A DNA stretch of 23,255 nucleotides from Saccoglossus kowalevskii (Eukaryota > Hemichordata > Enteropneusta > Harrimaniidae). The notes beneath the pieces were generated by a model. The model was not told the DNA's origin. It saw only the letters and a program-made list of their open reading frames with translations, and made no database searches. The position numbers were made by a program, and so were the translations under genes. The stretch's first letter is position 1. The number at the start of each line of letters is the position of its first letter. Shown piece by piece: positions 8,048 through 19,500 of this stretch. The DNA lies in NCBI RefSeq assembly GCF_000003605.2, contig NW_003137823.1:286701-309955 (forward strand). Reading direction: 5' to 3'.

Positions 8048-9716
8048 ATCACATGTGAGAACGCTCAGATGTGATTGGAACTACAACTACCATTCACCAA
8101 ATGCGGATTAATAAAATCCGTCAGGCCACCAGGTACTTAATTCACCAGGTGTCTCGATTCTTAGTTGTACTTAGTTTGGTAAGACCATATAGGTTAGTGC
8201 TTGACTTAAAATTATTTTCTGGAGGTATTGTCATGACCCATCTCATTATGCGTTGAATTACGTCGGTGATTGACTAGTTTGCATATATACCATAATGCCT
8301 ACTCACGCGCCCCCATACGTTTCACTTAATTTTGTTAATATTGTTCGCATAAAGTTGGATGCATAAGCCCATAAATGTTCTATCCATAAACACTTTAATG
8401 ACACATTTATGACACCGTTTTATTTTGACAAAAAATATATTTTGTTTGTTTACAATGTGCTTAAGGTAGATATGCAGTTTACCTGACAGGTATTTTAATT
8501 AGTTAATTAGGAAACCAAGATAACCTCCCTTGTCCACAAAACTATATATTTTCGAAAAGCTTATTGTATGAATTTAATAATTTTGTAAGTATTTTATTTT
8601 TATTGACACTGTAGTTTAAAATATATGCACAAAAATATGCTTTTTTGGTCAAAAGTGATTTAAAAAAAATAGCTTCTAAACCATGCCTCTGTTTCGAGTC
8701 AAAATTGGTTTACGGGTACATATGTTTACTATAAAGAAAGTGCCGTCTTGAAAACTGTCTACCAGTTGTCAATTTTGCTGGGCAGCAGCTCAAATTTCAC
8801 TAATTCAAGTTTATGCATAAATTAACACCCAGGCTAGTTGTATGTACGATTGTTGTAACACTGTTCAACCCAAAACAATGCTCCGACGGCGTTTTGAAGA
8901 TGAACACATTGTCAATCATTTGTGAAAATTTCAAAACAAAAGGTCAAAGCCTCTAGGAGCTATTTTTTTTCAAAGTTCTGGAATGTGCACTAAAAAGAAG
9001 CTGAGATAATTGCTAATTTGCATAACAATTCACTCAGTAAGAAGTTTGCTAATGCTCATAATTAAAATGGCTGTAACAGTTCCAAATTTAAAATGTATTA
9101 TCGTTTTGTAATAAGTTAAATATAGTGCATAATATGGAGGTCCCATCATTTCTTTTTTTCACCATGTTTCTCTTTTATTATTTATATATAGCCTTGCTAA
9201 ATCTTGCTAAGCAGTCAAAAGAGAGAATGTTTGCACCTGTTCTCTATATTTTAAAATCGTCTTTTGAGTATGTTCCACTATTCAAAATTCTACAAAATGT
9301 TAACAGTCTATAACAGTGTGTTTTAATGAAAAACATAAAAGTGCTTCCGAGATTTACAGTGTAGTAAGGTCGCAATGTTGGTGAGCAGATCTCGCCCCTC
9401 ATGCAAAATATCGTGTCGCCGCCTCTGATACGGGTTGCCATAGTTAATGTACTGAAGCCATGGAGACAGCCATGACGTCCGCGTAATTACATAGAGATTC
9501 GCCATGAACTTGAAAGAAGACCTTGCATGACTGAATTCAAGGTTAAAAAATTAGTACAGCATCTGCGAAATGTATCAGTTACTACAAATTGCCAGTGTTT
9601 GATTAAAAATCCACGTAATTGGTACTTGCTCTTAATCTTTCAAATTTAAACAGTAACTGTTGCACATCATTTCAATGACAGAAATAGTCAGGAGCTCAGT
9701 AGAGCACCAGTACTTC
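8048..9716. other. Non-coding, no gene seen
   Basis: No frame of interest. The segment ~8640-9090 has a slightly different texture (mixed-composition, few long A/T runs) and may be an eroded repeat, but no terminal repeat or coding trace could be found. Confidence 0.5.
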
Positions 9717-9772
9717 ATGTGCTTCCAGACTAAAAAATATATATATATATATAATTTAGTCTGGAAGCACAT
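9717..9772. repeat. Perfect 18-bp inverted repeat with AT-only loop
   Basis: ATGTGCTTCCAGACTAAA at 9717-9734 is matched exactly by its reverse complement at 9755-9772. The 20-bp spacer is almost purely alternating A/T and can itself partly pair. An (AT)5 run follows the right arm. The structure should extrude as a cruciform or form a strong RNA hairpin if transcribed. Confidence 0.95.
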
Positions 9773-11391
9773 ATATATATGTTTAGAACGGGCGAACCGC
9801 TATTACGGTATATTCACATGTTTCAAAAAGTAAATGTGTAAATGAACAGATGGGCATGCACATACTGAATCGCTGACGTCACAAATAAAGCCTACCGCCG
9901 TCTCTCGTATTCTAGTACGCTGAGGTAATTGGAAGAGAGCTACATGCTTGGAATGAAAAAAATCAGTATTCCAATATAATGGTGTATGCATGTAGAACGA
10001 ACCTCACACACATAAATCATTCGGTACTTTTGCAATATGTGCAATATTTTGAAAGTATGGACACTTTAGGCATGCTCGATTACAACTTAATTCTGCACTA
10101 TAATTATCACTCAATAGTTAACGATTTCCAGATGAGATATGGTAACGCGTGAAGTTATACACGTGGTTCATCTTAAATAAAAAGCTTTATAACAGTGTAA
10201 CATTGGGAGCAAACGAATAACCTTTGAATGATAGAGGTGATTTGCAAAACTCGTTATTGTGCTAACGCTTCTTTTTTCCCTGTTGGACTAACTGAATGTA
10301 ACTTAATAATTATAGATTTTCACAAAGAAGTAAGTGTAACAATAGAAACAATGCGCACTCGTCTAATAGTTAGGAAACATATTCTTTTATTTCATAGATG
10401 ACAATCATTGTGTTGACTAAACTGTTCTTGACCATGATCTCAGTAGTTGCATGATTGTACAAAAATACAAATCCAAAATTCAAGTCCAAAGGAGAAATTT
10501 ACAAAACATAAAACAAATAAATGACTGGTGAATAATCAATCTTAAGGACATTCCGGACGTAGTCAAATCAGTAAGCCAAATGTGCAAATAATCCCATAGT
10601 ATTGTAACTGTTTAATTCATCCAAGTATTAAGTATTCGGACATGGTTAAATGCATGCGACTAGATTTTATAATACAACTATCAATAATGATAGTAGATTA
10701 TATTCACAAATTAGTTTATGAAAAAAACAATGAAACTATTCCATGTTATGTTATCTATGCCATAATGTTATTCTTAGGTCAGAGTAATTCGTCGGTAAGG
10801 TTGCGAAAACAAATGAACACGGCAGCTCAGGAAATTCTTTTGGTAATTGGAAACTGATATAGAATATTAAACAGCAAAACATAATGATGAATCACTTTCC
10901 CCCGATTCACTATTCTCACTCTTTTCGAAACATGTGACATTATGCTATGTATACCACGAGTCTATATAGTTTACTCTTATAGATTTACATATGTTGTGTT
11001 GTGTACTTTATTCTTGTAGTTTGTATTGTCAAGTGTAGTCAGCTATCTGTTTGTGGTCGTTTTATTTACAATACTACCCCTGTTAACAAATCTACGTTTT
11101 TCACTTAGAATTTATTTTCACTATACTCGATGAATCATTGAAAAAAAATGTGAAAATATCTTTTTTCCTGTATTTTACATTTACACATTACCATGCCAAC
11201 GCGAGTCATCAATAGTGAGAAACACAGACACCGCAAATATTATAACTACGATGAACCAAAGTAAGCATTGAATAAACAAATATTAAACGGAATACACGAA
11301 ACAATTTACATAACAATACAAAATGGAAGGACATTGACACACTATCAATCATTGATGATACGGGCACTCGCTGCTTTGCATTTTAATAAAT
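9773..11391. other. Non-coding region upstream of the sulfotransferase gene
   Basis: No recognisable coding exon appears. Any promoter and 5' UTR of the gene beginning at 11392 should lie here, but no convincing TATA box or initiator could be singled out in such AT-rich DNA. The 71-codon frame at 10642-10857 has no known motif. Confidence 0.5.
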
Positions 11392-11507
11392 ATGATTCCT
11401 AAAATGAAGACACCGTCTGGGCGAACACTTTTGTGTATGCTGTGCGTATTTTCACTTTCCTTATATCTGTGTATGTTTATTGGAAGTGACAGCGATTACA
11501 CCAACAG
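11392..11507 (+). CDS. Galactose-3-O-sulfotransferase-like, coding exon 1 (signal anchor)
   Basis: An open frame from an in-frame stop at 11356-11358 reaches a splice donor at 11507|11508 (AACAG|GTAAGAG, strong consensus). It encodes MIPKMKTPSGRTLLCMLCVF..., a short basic tail followed by ~18 hydrophobic residues (LLCMLCVFSLSLYLCMFI) and an acidic/polar stretch. This is the layout of a type II Golgi signal anchor, which the family requires and exon 2 lacks. The exon ends with two bases of a codon (AG), and exon 2 begins with A, completing Arg in the correct frame. The start may be the ATG at 11392 or the one at 11404; both have A at -3, and the first was taken. The exon is inferred from splice logic and topology; transcripts would settle it. 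Confidence 0.72.
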
Positions 11508-13260
11508 GTAAGAGTCTTAATTGTACAAGCCATGTAAAAAATAACCTTTATATTATGATTAGTGACAAACATAACAAGTCATGTTTTAAAGATTCCGTAG
11601 CACAGCTCATGACACATTAGAATATGTTAACACTCTACGCTAAACAGCATACCCTCTATGTAATGTTCGTAAGCAGGGCAGATGGAGTTCTCTTCATTTA
11701 TTTCGTACTACATATATGCAATCCGGCATACCAGTATATTTTCACGTGTTGAAATTCAAGCCGTTATTCCATATATGTCCTCGATATACATAAACACACA
11801 TACACGCTCAACTATAGTGATGTGTATGTAAATATCACCAGAGATTGTGAGTGGACGAGCGTACATGTGTTCATGGGGAATTGCATACCAATAATGTTAA
11901 TTATTTTGAACAGCAATATATCCTCATCGTAGTATGGATACAGTTCGTTGTTCTTTTTAGCGCATGGTGCACTGTGTACTTGACAATCGGCCTTACCAGC
12001 GTGGTTATAATAAGGTTTAAAATTTCATTCTGGAACAGTAACAGAATAAATCACAAACGGCTGCGTGCATATTTTGACGATATACGATATCAATCATCAC
12101 AGTCTGGCAAACCGAGTGCTTAATCGGGAATAATAAATCGGCGTTAATAGCCCACATATTATTTATAGTATTTAAGAGTGTTAAGAGTGTACGTGAACAA
12201 CGACACTAACGCATTTCAATACTTACATACATGTTATTAATATAATGTAACGACATGTATTGTCACTAAATTACCAAAGCGTGAGAAACGCCGATGTGTC
12301 AAACTTCCTATTCACTTTAATGCCAATTCCTATTTTTTTCAATACGTATGTAGTACTTCGCAGTTAGTTTTGATCCTTGCAAATGCCTAAAAGGGACCCC
12401 TTACAGACCCCTTAAACGCATCGCATACGCATTGGTAGGCTTCTACTAGTGACCCCGAGGGTTTTGATCCAAATATAAACCCAACACGTAGACATATATA
12501 TTAGTAAAACACATACATACTTGTACATAACAAGGTAGGACTGTGGTAGTAACGTCTAGTACGGCAAACTAGACAGTTTGTATTCCACTACCCAGTTCGT
12601 TCAATGACATATATGGCGTGCCAGATACAACGGACAGGTATCATATTACAGCATGACATGACTCCAAACGAAAGTAAATGCCGCACACAGCAACAGTTCC
12701 GCTACACACGTTCATGTTATGTACAATGAGGTCATGAAAACCTAGCACGTGCACATGGAGCTATCGATTATTGAGATCAGACAGTTTGAAATACGACTTG
12801 CAATAAATGACACTGTATCTAAAGTTGAAAATGTAATTGATTATCATTAACATTATTATTAGTTGCTACTTCTTTATGCGCTCAAGAGAACTACAAATAT
12901 GGATCTCGCTAGCATTGTTGCTGCATTATTTTTAATATCGGTTTCACCTCGACAGCATCGCGTGTTCGTCTCTGGTGGTCATATTAATAGCTATTCCATG
13001 CCCGCATGTTAGTATTATATATTATTTTAAAAGGAGAGAAAAAATATTATAATAATATGATTGTGTACAATACATTTTGTTAAATTTAATTTGTTAAATA
13101 AAAAAAAAGAAACTATCCACTTGTGATTTTCCATTTGAAAATTAACGTTCGTGAATTGGCATAATTTGTCATAATAACAAATCATATGGCGGGCTGGTGA
13201 GTTACATATTAAATGTTCAGATTCTCATCACAAAATATGTTTGTGTTTTTTCTTCTACAG
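11508..13260 (+). other. Intron of the sulfotransferase gene (1,753 bp, phase 2)
   Basis: The intron begins GTAAGAG and ends TTTTTTCTTCTACAG, both close to consensus, with a clear pyrimidine tract before the acceptor. Inside it, a GTG-initiated 90-codon frame (11851-12123) and a 37-codon ATG frame (12899-13012) show no recognisable homology and no compatible donor, so they are not called as exons. Confidence 0.7.
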
Positions 13261-14158
13261 ACACTTGTTTTCTATCATATTTGGGACAAACGCAAAATCC
13301 TTACGACCACTAATCGACGACAACAAGACTAAGATTGAGAGCATTAAAAAGGAAACACATACTATCGAACCTACGTGCATTCCAAGAAATAACATAGTAT
13401 TCTTGAAGACGAGAAAAGCAGGCGGAACAACATTACAGAATATTTTCTGTCGGTATGGAGACAGAAATAATCTGACATTTGTTTTGCCACACCAAGGATG
13501 GATTTTGGGTTATCCATATGCATTTCAAAAGAAATTTGCCATAAGCCCGCCACCAAGCGGCTATAATATATTCTGCCATGAGGCGGTTTTCAATAATGAC
13601 GTCATTACAGACATGATGCCGAAGAACACAGTATACATAACCATATTACGCGAACCACTTTCCCATTATGAAAGTACGTTTACTTATTTTGAAATCGGAA
13701 AAACGTGTGGGATCCGCAGTTACAGCGCAAACTCACTTGATGAGTTTTTTAATTCACCATCCGAATGTTACAAGAAAACACCAAGGAACCACATGTTGCT
13801 GAATCTAGGGGCTACGTACATGTCGTTCGATGATGACAGGGCAATTGAGATGACTATTGAACATTTGGAAGACAAGTTTGATCTTGTAATGATTATGGAA
13901 CACTTTGAGGAATCTCTTATTCTGTTGAAAGATCTTCTGTGTTGGACAACAGATGATATTACATATTTTGAGTTGAATCGTCGAGAGACTCAATCCGTTC
14001 ACAAACTCTCAGACACATTGAAAAATAAGATTCGTCAGTGGAATAAAGGGGACGTAGCGCTATTCCAACACTTTAATAAGACATTTTGGGGGAAAGTACG
14101 AAACTTCGGTGAAAAGAAAATGAGAATTGAGATAGAGAATTTAAAGATAAAAATCTAG
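13261..14158 (+). CDS. Galactose-3-O-sulfotransferase-like, coding exon 2 (catalytic domain)
   Basis: This exon encodes the lumenal domain of a Gal3ST-family (galactosylceramide/galactose 3-O-sulfotransferase) enzyme, which moves sulfate from PAPS to C3 of galactose on glycolipids or glycans in the Golgi. In the joined 337-residue protein, FLKTRKAGGTTLQNI (86-100) is the 5'-phosphosulfate loop. HEAVFN (145-150) and ILREPLSHYESTFTYF (167-182) match the family's 3'-phosphate-binding region, and LFQHFNKTFW (306-315) is the usual C-terminal motif. N-glycosylation sequons occur at N109-L-T and in FNKT. Coding starts at the acceptor, 13261, not at any codon in the intron upstream. At 337 residues it is shorter than the ~400-430 usual in vertebrates. 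Arg replaces the common His in the KTHK-type loop. Whether it is active, and on which acceptor, cannot be told. Paralogue assignment is not possible, so no gene symbol is given. Confidence 0.9.
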
Positions 14159-14697
14159 TCGTCAGACAACGTTGTTTACAAGAAGACGGTTTGGTCAATG
14201 GTGGTAAGTCTTTAAATGTCTATGAACCGCCCGGAGTTAAAATGAATCAAATTCATTTACGACCAGAAGCAACCAAGGACGCTGACTGTCAGCGTAGAAT
14301 ATATCCACAGAGAGTGTATACACCTATACTTAGAAACGCACTGTTTAAGAAGAAAAAAGCTTAAAGCGAGGTAGTCGTCACCTGCGCATGCGTCCGATGG
14401 CCATAGCGTGTCATTGTTTACAAACAAGCGTCTACCCATGAATCTTTGCGTTTTTAGCGTGTGTTGTTATCTTCGCTTAGGACTCAATTCCCGTGCGTGG
14501 ACCCTCCTGCTTTTAATTTGTTTGAAAAAAAGAAAAAAAAATGTAATACATATCTATTTTACATTTGTAGGAATTATAAACATCCTAGAACCTAGCGGCC
14601 TTCGTCAACCACATTCGATTTGTTGAACAACGCATTTGTAAGACCAATCACAGTGTTATATGGTATATGTATCAAAATGGATTGAATACACACAAAC
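14159..14697 (+). other. Putative 3' UTR of the sulfotransferase gene
   Basis: The sequence is non-coding between the stop at 14156-14158 and the first good polyadenylation signal. It includes an A-rich run near 14524-14540. The 72-codon frame at 14408 has no known motif. Confidence 0.45.
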
Positions 14698-14703
14698 AAT
14701 AAA
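14698..14703 (+). terminator. Polyadenylation signal AATAAA
   Basis: AATAAA lies ~540 bp after the sulfotransferase stop, followed within 25 bp by T/GT-rich sequence (ATTATGTGCTTTTGCGTTT). It is the first canonical hexamer downstream and a plausible end of the transcript. In AT-rich DNA the hexamer also occurs by chance. Confidence 0.45.
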
Positions 14704-15303
14704 AGTCAATCTATTATGTGCTTTTGCGTTTCTACTTGTAAACGACGAGTGTATATAATATTGATTCATTTGACAAAACCAGACATTGATATTGAGATAT
14801 GTATTTGTTTCCACATAAATTGTACTTCAGGTCGAGAAATCATGACTTTATATTAAGTATTAAAACATTTTCACTATTGGTTTTTATGGCAGAGATGCTA
14901 TGCTATCGCAAAATATATCCTGTTAACAGAATGTACGTATTATTCAGAAGTATTTCAGTAAACAAATGTTCCTGTGGCATTGTTCTAAAAGTAGCAATTT
15001 GTTTATTAAGAAGTGTTCAATTCTCTGAAAATACGGAACCGGGACACACACAACACCACTGTTTCACGTTGCCATGGAGCTCCAGCTCCTTGATTGTGTA
15101 TAATGAAGCCTGGAGCAATGTCATGCAAGTTATGACTACATATGTCTAGGCGTTTATCTAAAATTTACTGCACTCAAGGAAGGAAATAAATGATAATATG
15201 TACTGCTCCGAAAAACATAATTATTTCCTCATCGGCAAGTATAATCTATTTGTAATAATAAACATCATCCACATTCCAGACGTAACATTTTATCAAAGAT
15301 ATT
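14704..15303. other. Non-coding, no gene seen
   Basis: A 116-codon ATG frame (14799-15149) spans most of this region but shows no motif, no splice support and ordinary AT-rich composition. It is treated as chance. Confidence 0.5.
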
Positions 15304-15450
15304 ACAATTTTACGGGAAATAAAAAGGGCTTTTCACAATTTACAAGGAAAAAGAGATGTTTTTACAGTTTACAGTGAAATTGAATGTTTACAATTTACAG
15401 AGAAAATAAAGGTTATTTTACATTTTACGGAAAATTAAAAAAGACAACCT
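15304..15450 (+). repeat. Short tandem array, ~29-bp unit, five copies
   Basis: Units start ACAATTTTA (15304), ACAATTTA (15335), ACAGTTTA (15364), ACAATTTA (15390) and ACATTTTA (15420), giving steps of 31, 29, 26 and 30 bp. Each continues CRGGGAAAWAAARGG-like into a T-rich end. A degenerate further copy (TTTTTACAGTGTACGAAAAA) lies near 15487. The array has no coding capacity. Confidence 0.8.
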
Positions 15451-16309
15451 AGAAAATTCTCGTCCGTACCGAAAAAAATGACACATTTTTACAGTGTACG
15501 AAAAAAGTATTTGATTACGTTGTACGTCTAGCCTGTGATTACAAAAAAATACTGCAATTACGTTGGACGAAAATAACCCTTGCCCCCCTCAAATAACACC
15601 AAATAATTGGCATGCTAAATGTCAAATCAAATAGACATGTACTACATGCATGACTCAACCGACGCTCAGCTTCACTTCGCGGCGGTCTTCCCCTCCGCCG
15701 ACCTAAACACAGTTTTGTATGCTCGATTATGTTATCATTTGGTTCTTTATTTCTCATATATGGTACTGTGATCATGGAAGGTCAGTCGGATTTATCTTTT
15801 TATTTTGACATGGAAGTTTGGTGTCCAGTGGATCATACTAACCAATCCATAAGGAATATATATGTGTGGCATTCTGGTTCAGTTAAACCATTCGTTGTCA
15901 AAACGAGTGTTTCATTATCCTAGTGGGTCGATTCGTTGTCGATATAGTAGCTGACGCAAGCATGCGCGGTTTTATTTTGCTATGCCCAGGTGAAATACTT
16001 GTTTTTTTTTTTTAAATAGCTTAAACGAAAACCAATGACACCTTATACGAGTTGTGACGAAGTTACTGCCAGAATATATTTTTGTATTACACGTAATTAT
16101 GTAGTATGTGTAATTTTGTTGGTAACTGTCATAATTAACTGAAGATGCATTAATTATTCACCGGGTTGTCAATTTTACTATTTTCGCTGTTACGTAAAAT
16201 CAGCTAAATCAAATTTACATGAAAATTATTATTATTATTATTGAACTACTAGTACTTTAAAACGCACTGTGCTCAACACGCTAATTGAATACTGGTAGAT
16301 AATGGGACA
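15451..16309. other. Non-coding, no gene seen
   Basis: A G+C-richer patch at 15655-15705 (GCGGCGGTCTTCCCCTCCGCC) stands out from its AT-rich surroundings but has no known identity. Simple repeats include (ATT)5 near 16228. No supported gene is seen. Confidence 0.5.
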
Positions 16310-16526
16310 TTATACGAATAATATGTGGTTATGACGAGGATACCGAAAAGTATGCACAAAGAATGTACAGCCAGGGTATCAACCGACGCGTAGTGGAGGT
16401 CGACGCGACGGCGTACTGTCTGAGTACTTTGCGGTATCCTCATAATAATCGTATTATTATACATATTTTTAGAACAGAATCAGCGAACTTATTTGTGTGA
16501 AGTCCGGTCAAACCCTGGTAGCAGCC
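16310..16526. mobile_element. Fold-back (MITE-like) element containing dispersed repeat copy 2
   Basis: Arms around TGACGAGGATACCGAAAAGTAT (start ~16333) and GTACTTTGCGGTATCCTCAT (16425-16444) are reverse complements, with a core of about 18 of 19 matching bases. Weaker pairing continues outward through AT-rich sequence. The ~70-bp centre is G+C-rich and contains CGACGCG twice. The right arm and flank (16413-16526) are the second copy of the repeat at 3726-3897. There is no coding capacity; transposase, if any, would be supplied elsewhere. Outer limits are approximate. Confidence 0.6.
16413..16526 (+). repeat. Dispersed repeat, copy 2
   Basis: This copy matches 3726-3897 in the same orientation, best over 16468-16513 (46 bp with four or five mismatches against 3827-3872). 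It lacks the ~35-bp segment found in copy 1 between the ATTATTATA stretch and TTTAGAACAGA. Divergence between copies points to an old family. Confidence 0.75.
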
Positions 16527-16527
16527 A

Positions 16528-16546
16528 TTTTATTATTATTATTATT
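16528..16546 (+). repeat. (TTA)n microsatellite
   Basis: About six TTA/ATT repeats directly follow the dispersed repeat copy. Similar short ATT/AAT runs lie near 16228 and 19683. Confidence 0.8.
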
Positions 16547-19500
16547 AGAGAACGCTTACGCGCATAATCATTCCGTATTTGGAATTCGCATTTCCTAATA
16601 TGGTAGGATGAAAATACTCCGTAAAATACCGCAAAATTACGACACGCTGTAACCTGCCAAATTAAACAATAGTGCGAAATGGATGGACTACGTGTGATAT
16701 ATTTGGTGGCAAGTTCGTATGTCCACGTATGTACTGTACCCCTAATGACTGAACTTTTCGAATGGTTGTCTTAATTCGTCATCATTTTAGCGCCATGAAA
16801 TATGTGTACGTATTTTGTATTATGCCACTGTGATATGGTAAATATCTACAGCCTGAATAAATGACAACTAATAATAGTCTTTCCAGCATTTGAGGCAATA
16901 TTATGATGTCATTTTTGTCAGAATATAATATTTTTATCATTGAAAGCAATTATGACACAGCTTGGTGGTATTGGTTAAACAATCCTGCACATACCCTAGC
17001 ATTCAAACATGGGGTTTGTTCATGAAGACAGTTTTGTCACCGTAAATACAAAGTTTGTATTTAATGCAAACAAATGTTCATCGGCTTCGATGTCTAATTT
17101 TTTTTCCGAATATTCCGCACGTTAGCTAATTGCGTAATTGTCAGTGTCACATTTAAATGTCTTGAGCTTAGAGTTAACCATAACCCTGAGTGAAACAGGA
17201 TTTATTGGTTTACATACATCAATGTTTATACATGTGTGTGTTACTACTACAAAATTTCACATGAATCACGTTTTGCGGATTATCTAAGTAGCTTGTATAA
17301 ATATATTTATCCGATGTATCATGTCTGTTCCATGTGATACAACCCATTGGATATTAGTGATATCCACACACCAGATAACTATTGATCATTTGATTGGTCT
17401 ATGCACGTATTTTAAATTTTAACGGATTTTTTGGAGCGTTTATAAAGGGTCGTCTGCCAATTAGCATATGTAAATACACAGTGCACCAATGGCAGATCAT
17501 ACAATTCGTATTGGCACTCTTGTTAACGACTTCGACATTTCACATAGTTGGAACACCCGATACAGGATCACGCGAAGGTATTTATTTCATTTTATATATT
17601 GTTCTAACGACTAAGAGATAAATGCCTAGGGGGGGGGGGGCAAATACATGGGGACGTGCCCCTGAAATGGGTCTCGTTTTTTTGATTTTAGGTTTAAGTA
17701 TCTGTCTTATTTCTGGTCAAGATAGGTATAATTATCGGTAATAATTTTTTTCCGAATCGGTATTATGTAAGTGACAGAGGTGTTTCTATGGTCAAAAGGT
17801 CAAAATACATATTGTAACAAATCAATATACAATGCAACTGTTGGCTTGCATGTTCTTCTATTGGAGATGCTCTTCTAATAGAGCAAATACGGTAACTGTT
17901 TTATTTGGAATAAACAGTGATGACAGAAATGGTACTTTGGTATAAATATGGCTATAGATTTTGCCACTATCCAGATATAAAAATGGTCACACTTTTGAGC
18001 ACTCAGAGGCACCTCCCTACCCAGCTATGTATCAACTGCCCCTTGGGAAAAATGCTCCAATCTCTGAAAATGGGAGGCATAGAGCGAGTTGTGATTGCGG
18101 AATAAACACTACACCGTACAATATACCACTGTGGGTGCAGCACTCTATGACATAATTTAACCAAGTAGGTTGTTATTACCAGTGGAGCTAAAACTAATGC
18201 ATTATAGTCTAAATGGAAACCTCCGATTTTAATCAGTTCTCAGGCAATTTTGTATTCGGCCGCCTACCCGACACTGTCAGCGGTCTTGAACGGCGTGTGG
18301 GTAGTAAACTCCATGGTTGGTTTCATCAAGTACTATTTGCTTCACAGTCTGTGTGAAGAAAAATTCGTTCAACTTGCGAACTCAGTAAATTTCCAAACTG
18401 GAAAAGATTGCAGTATACTAGATAGAATGTGTCATGTTTGGTATCACCGTACATGTATGTGGTTTCAGTTAACCGTACAAGGCGCCCTGTTTAACGGTGT
18501 CACCAGTCACATATGCGTATGACGTACACATATTGATTGTCATACTGGAGGAAACATGTTTGGCTGATTATGACTTCAATATAGAGTTGTCACACAGGTG
18601 GCATTGATTTTGTAAACACTTTACGATAAGTTTGGATTCCCATGGCATTTTCATAGGGAGCAGACCCAAATAATATTGGAAGGGTGGTGGTGAGATCCAA
18701 TGTTAATTTTAGAAAAGCAGAATTACATAATTGACATTTGTCATTATAATGAATGGGACAATCTAAGTACATAATTACTAAGCACAATTATAAGGTCCAT
18801 ATCACGACTCTAATTGATTGCGTGACAAATTTCCACTCAGCTAACACACCAACATAACGAGATTGTCAGTCATATACCTTTTAACGAGAACCCAACAAAT
18901 AGCAATCAGCAAGCAATTAACATACACAATATAACCCTGTGCATAACATATCATGCAACACATTTAATGTCAGAAGTATTATTGTCCAATACATGGTAGA
19001 GAGGGGGGGTAGAAAGGTAGGCAGAATGGAAATCACATATTTATCTTCCTTTATTAAATGTAGCACGCATTGGAACGCCTCAAAACGAATATACCCAGGA
19101 ATCGCAATGACGAACAACAAAAAGACAAATTTATAAATGAAAGGAAAGCTCCAAATTTGTATACCACCAAGGGGACCGAGCGTTGTTTAACTAATTTCCG
19201 TTGACAACACATACTGTCACATCTAGTAGCATTTAATAACTGTATAGGAGAAAACTAACCAATTCCAAATGCAGCACGATGTATTCCGCGTTGTATGTTT
19301 GTTTGTATTATGTTCACTCAGTCAACAGTAATGTATCACATACAATCCCCAAATCGACTCAAATGACGTGATTCATAAACACCAGGATTGTAAATTAGCA
19401 TACGTTTTTATTTCAATTCGCGGCAAATGACTTATTTGACTTTGCAAATTGATTACGCGTTACTTACGCTAGCGATTTCTGCACTATAATCGCACCAGTC

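Noticed and set aside
11851-12123. 90-codon frame with hydrophobic middle inside the intron
   Set aside because: Starts at GTG, has no motif, and no compatible splice sites join it to the sulfotransferase frame.
12899-13012. 37-codon ATG frame with a signal-like start inside the intron
   Set aside because: Too short, no homology, and no phase-2 donor that could make it an alternative first exon.
13241-13260. Start of the sulfotransferase at 13241
   Set aside because: This is a TTG codon inside the intron's pyrimidine tract; the acceptor AG at 13259-13260 and the in-phase exon 1 give a better model.
14799-15149. 116-codon ATG frame downstream of the gene
   Set aside because: No recognisable domain, no splice support and composition of the AT-rich background.
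16273-16464. 63-codon minus-strand frame over the fold-back element
   Set aside because: It is produced by the inverted-repeat sequence; no protein similarity seen.
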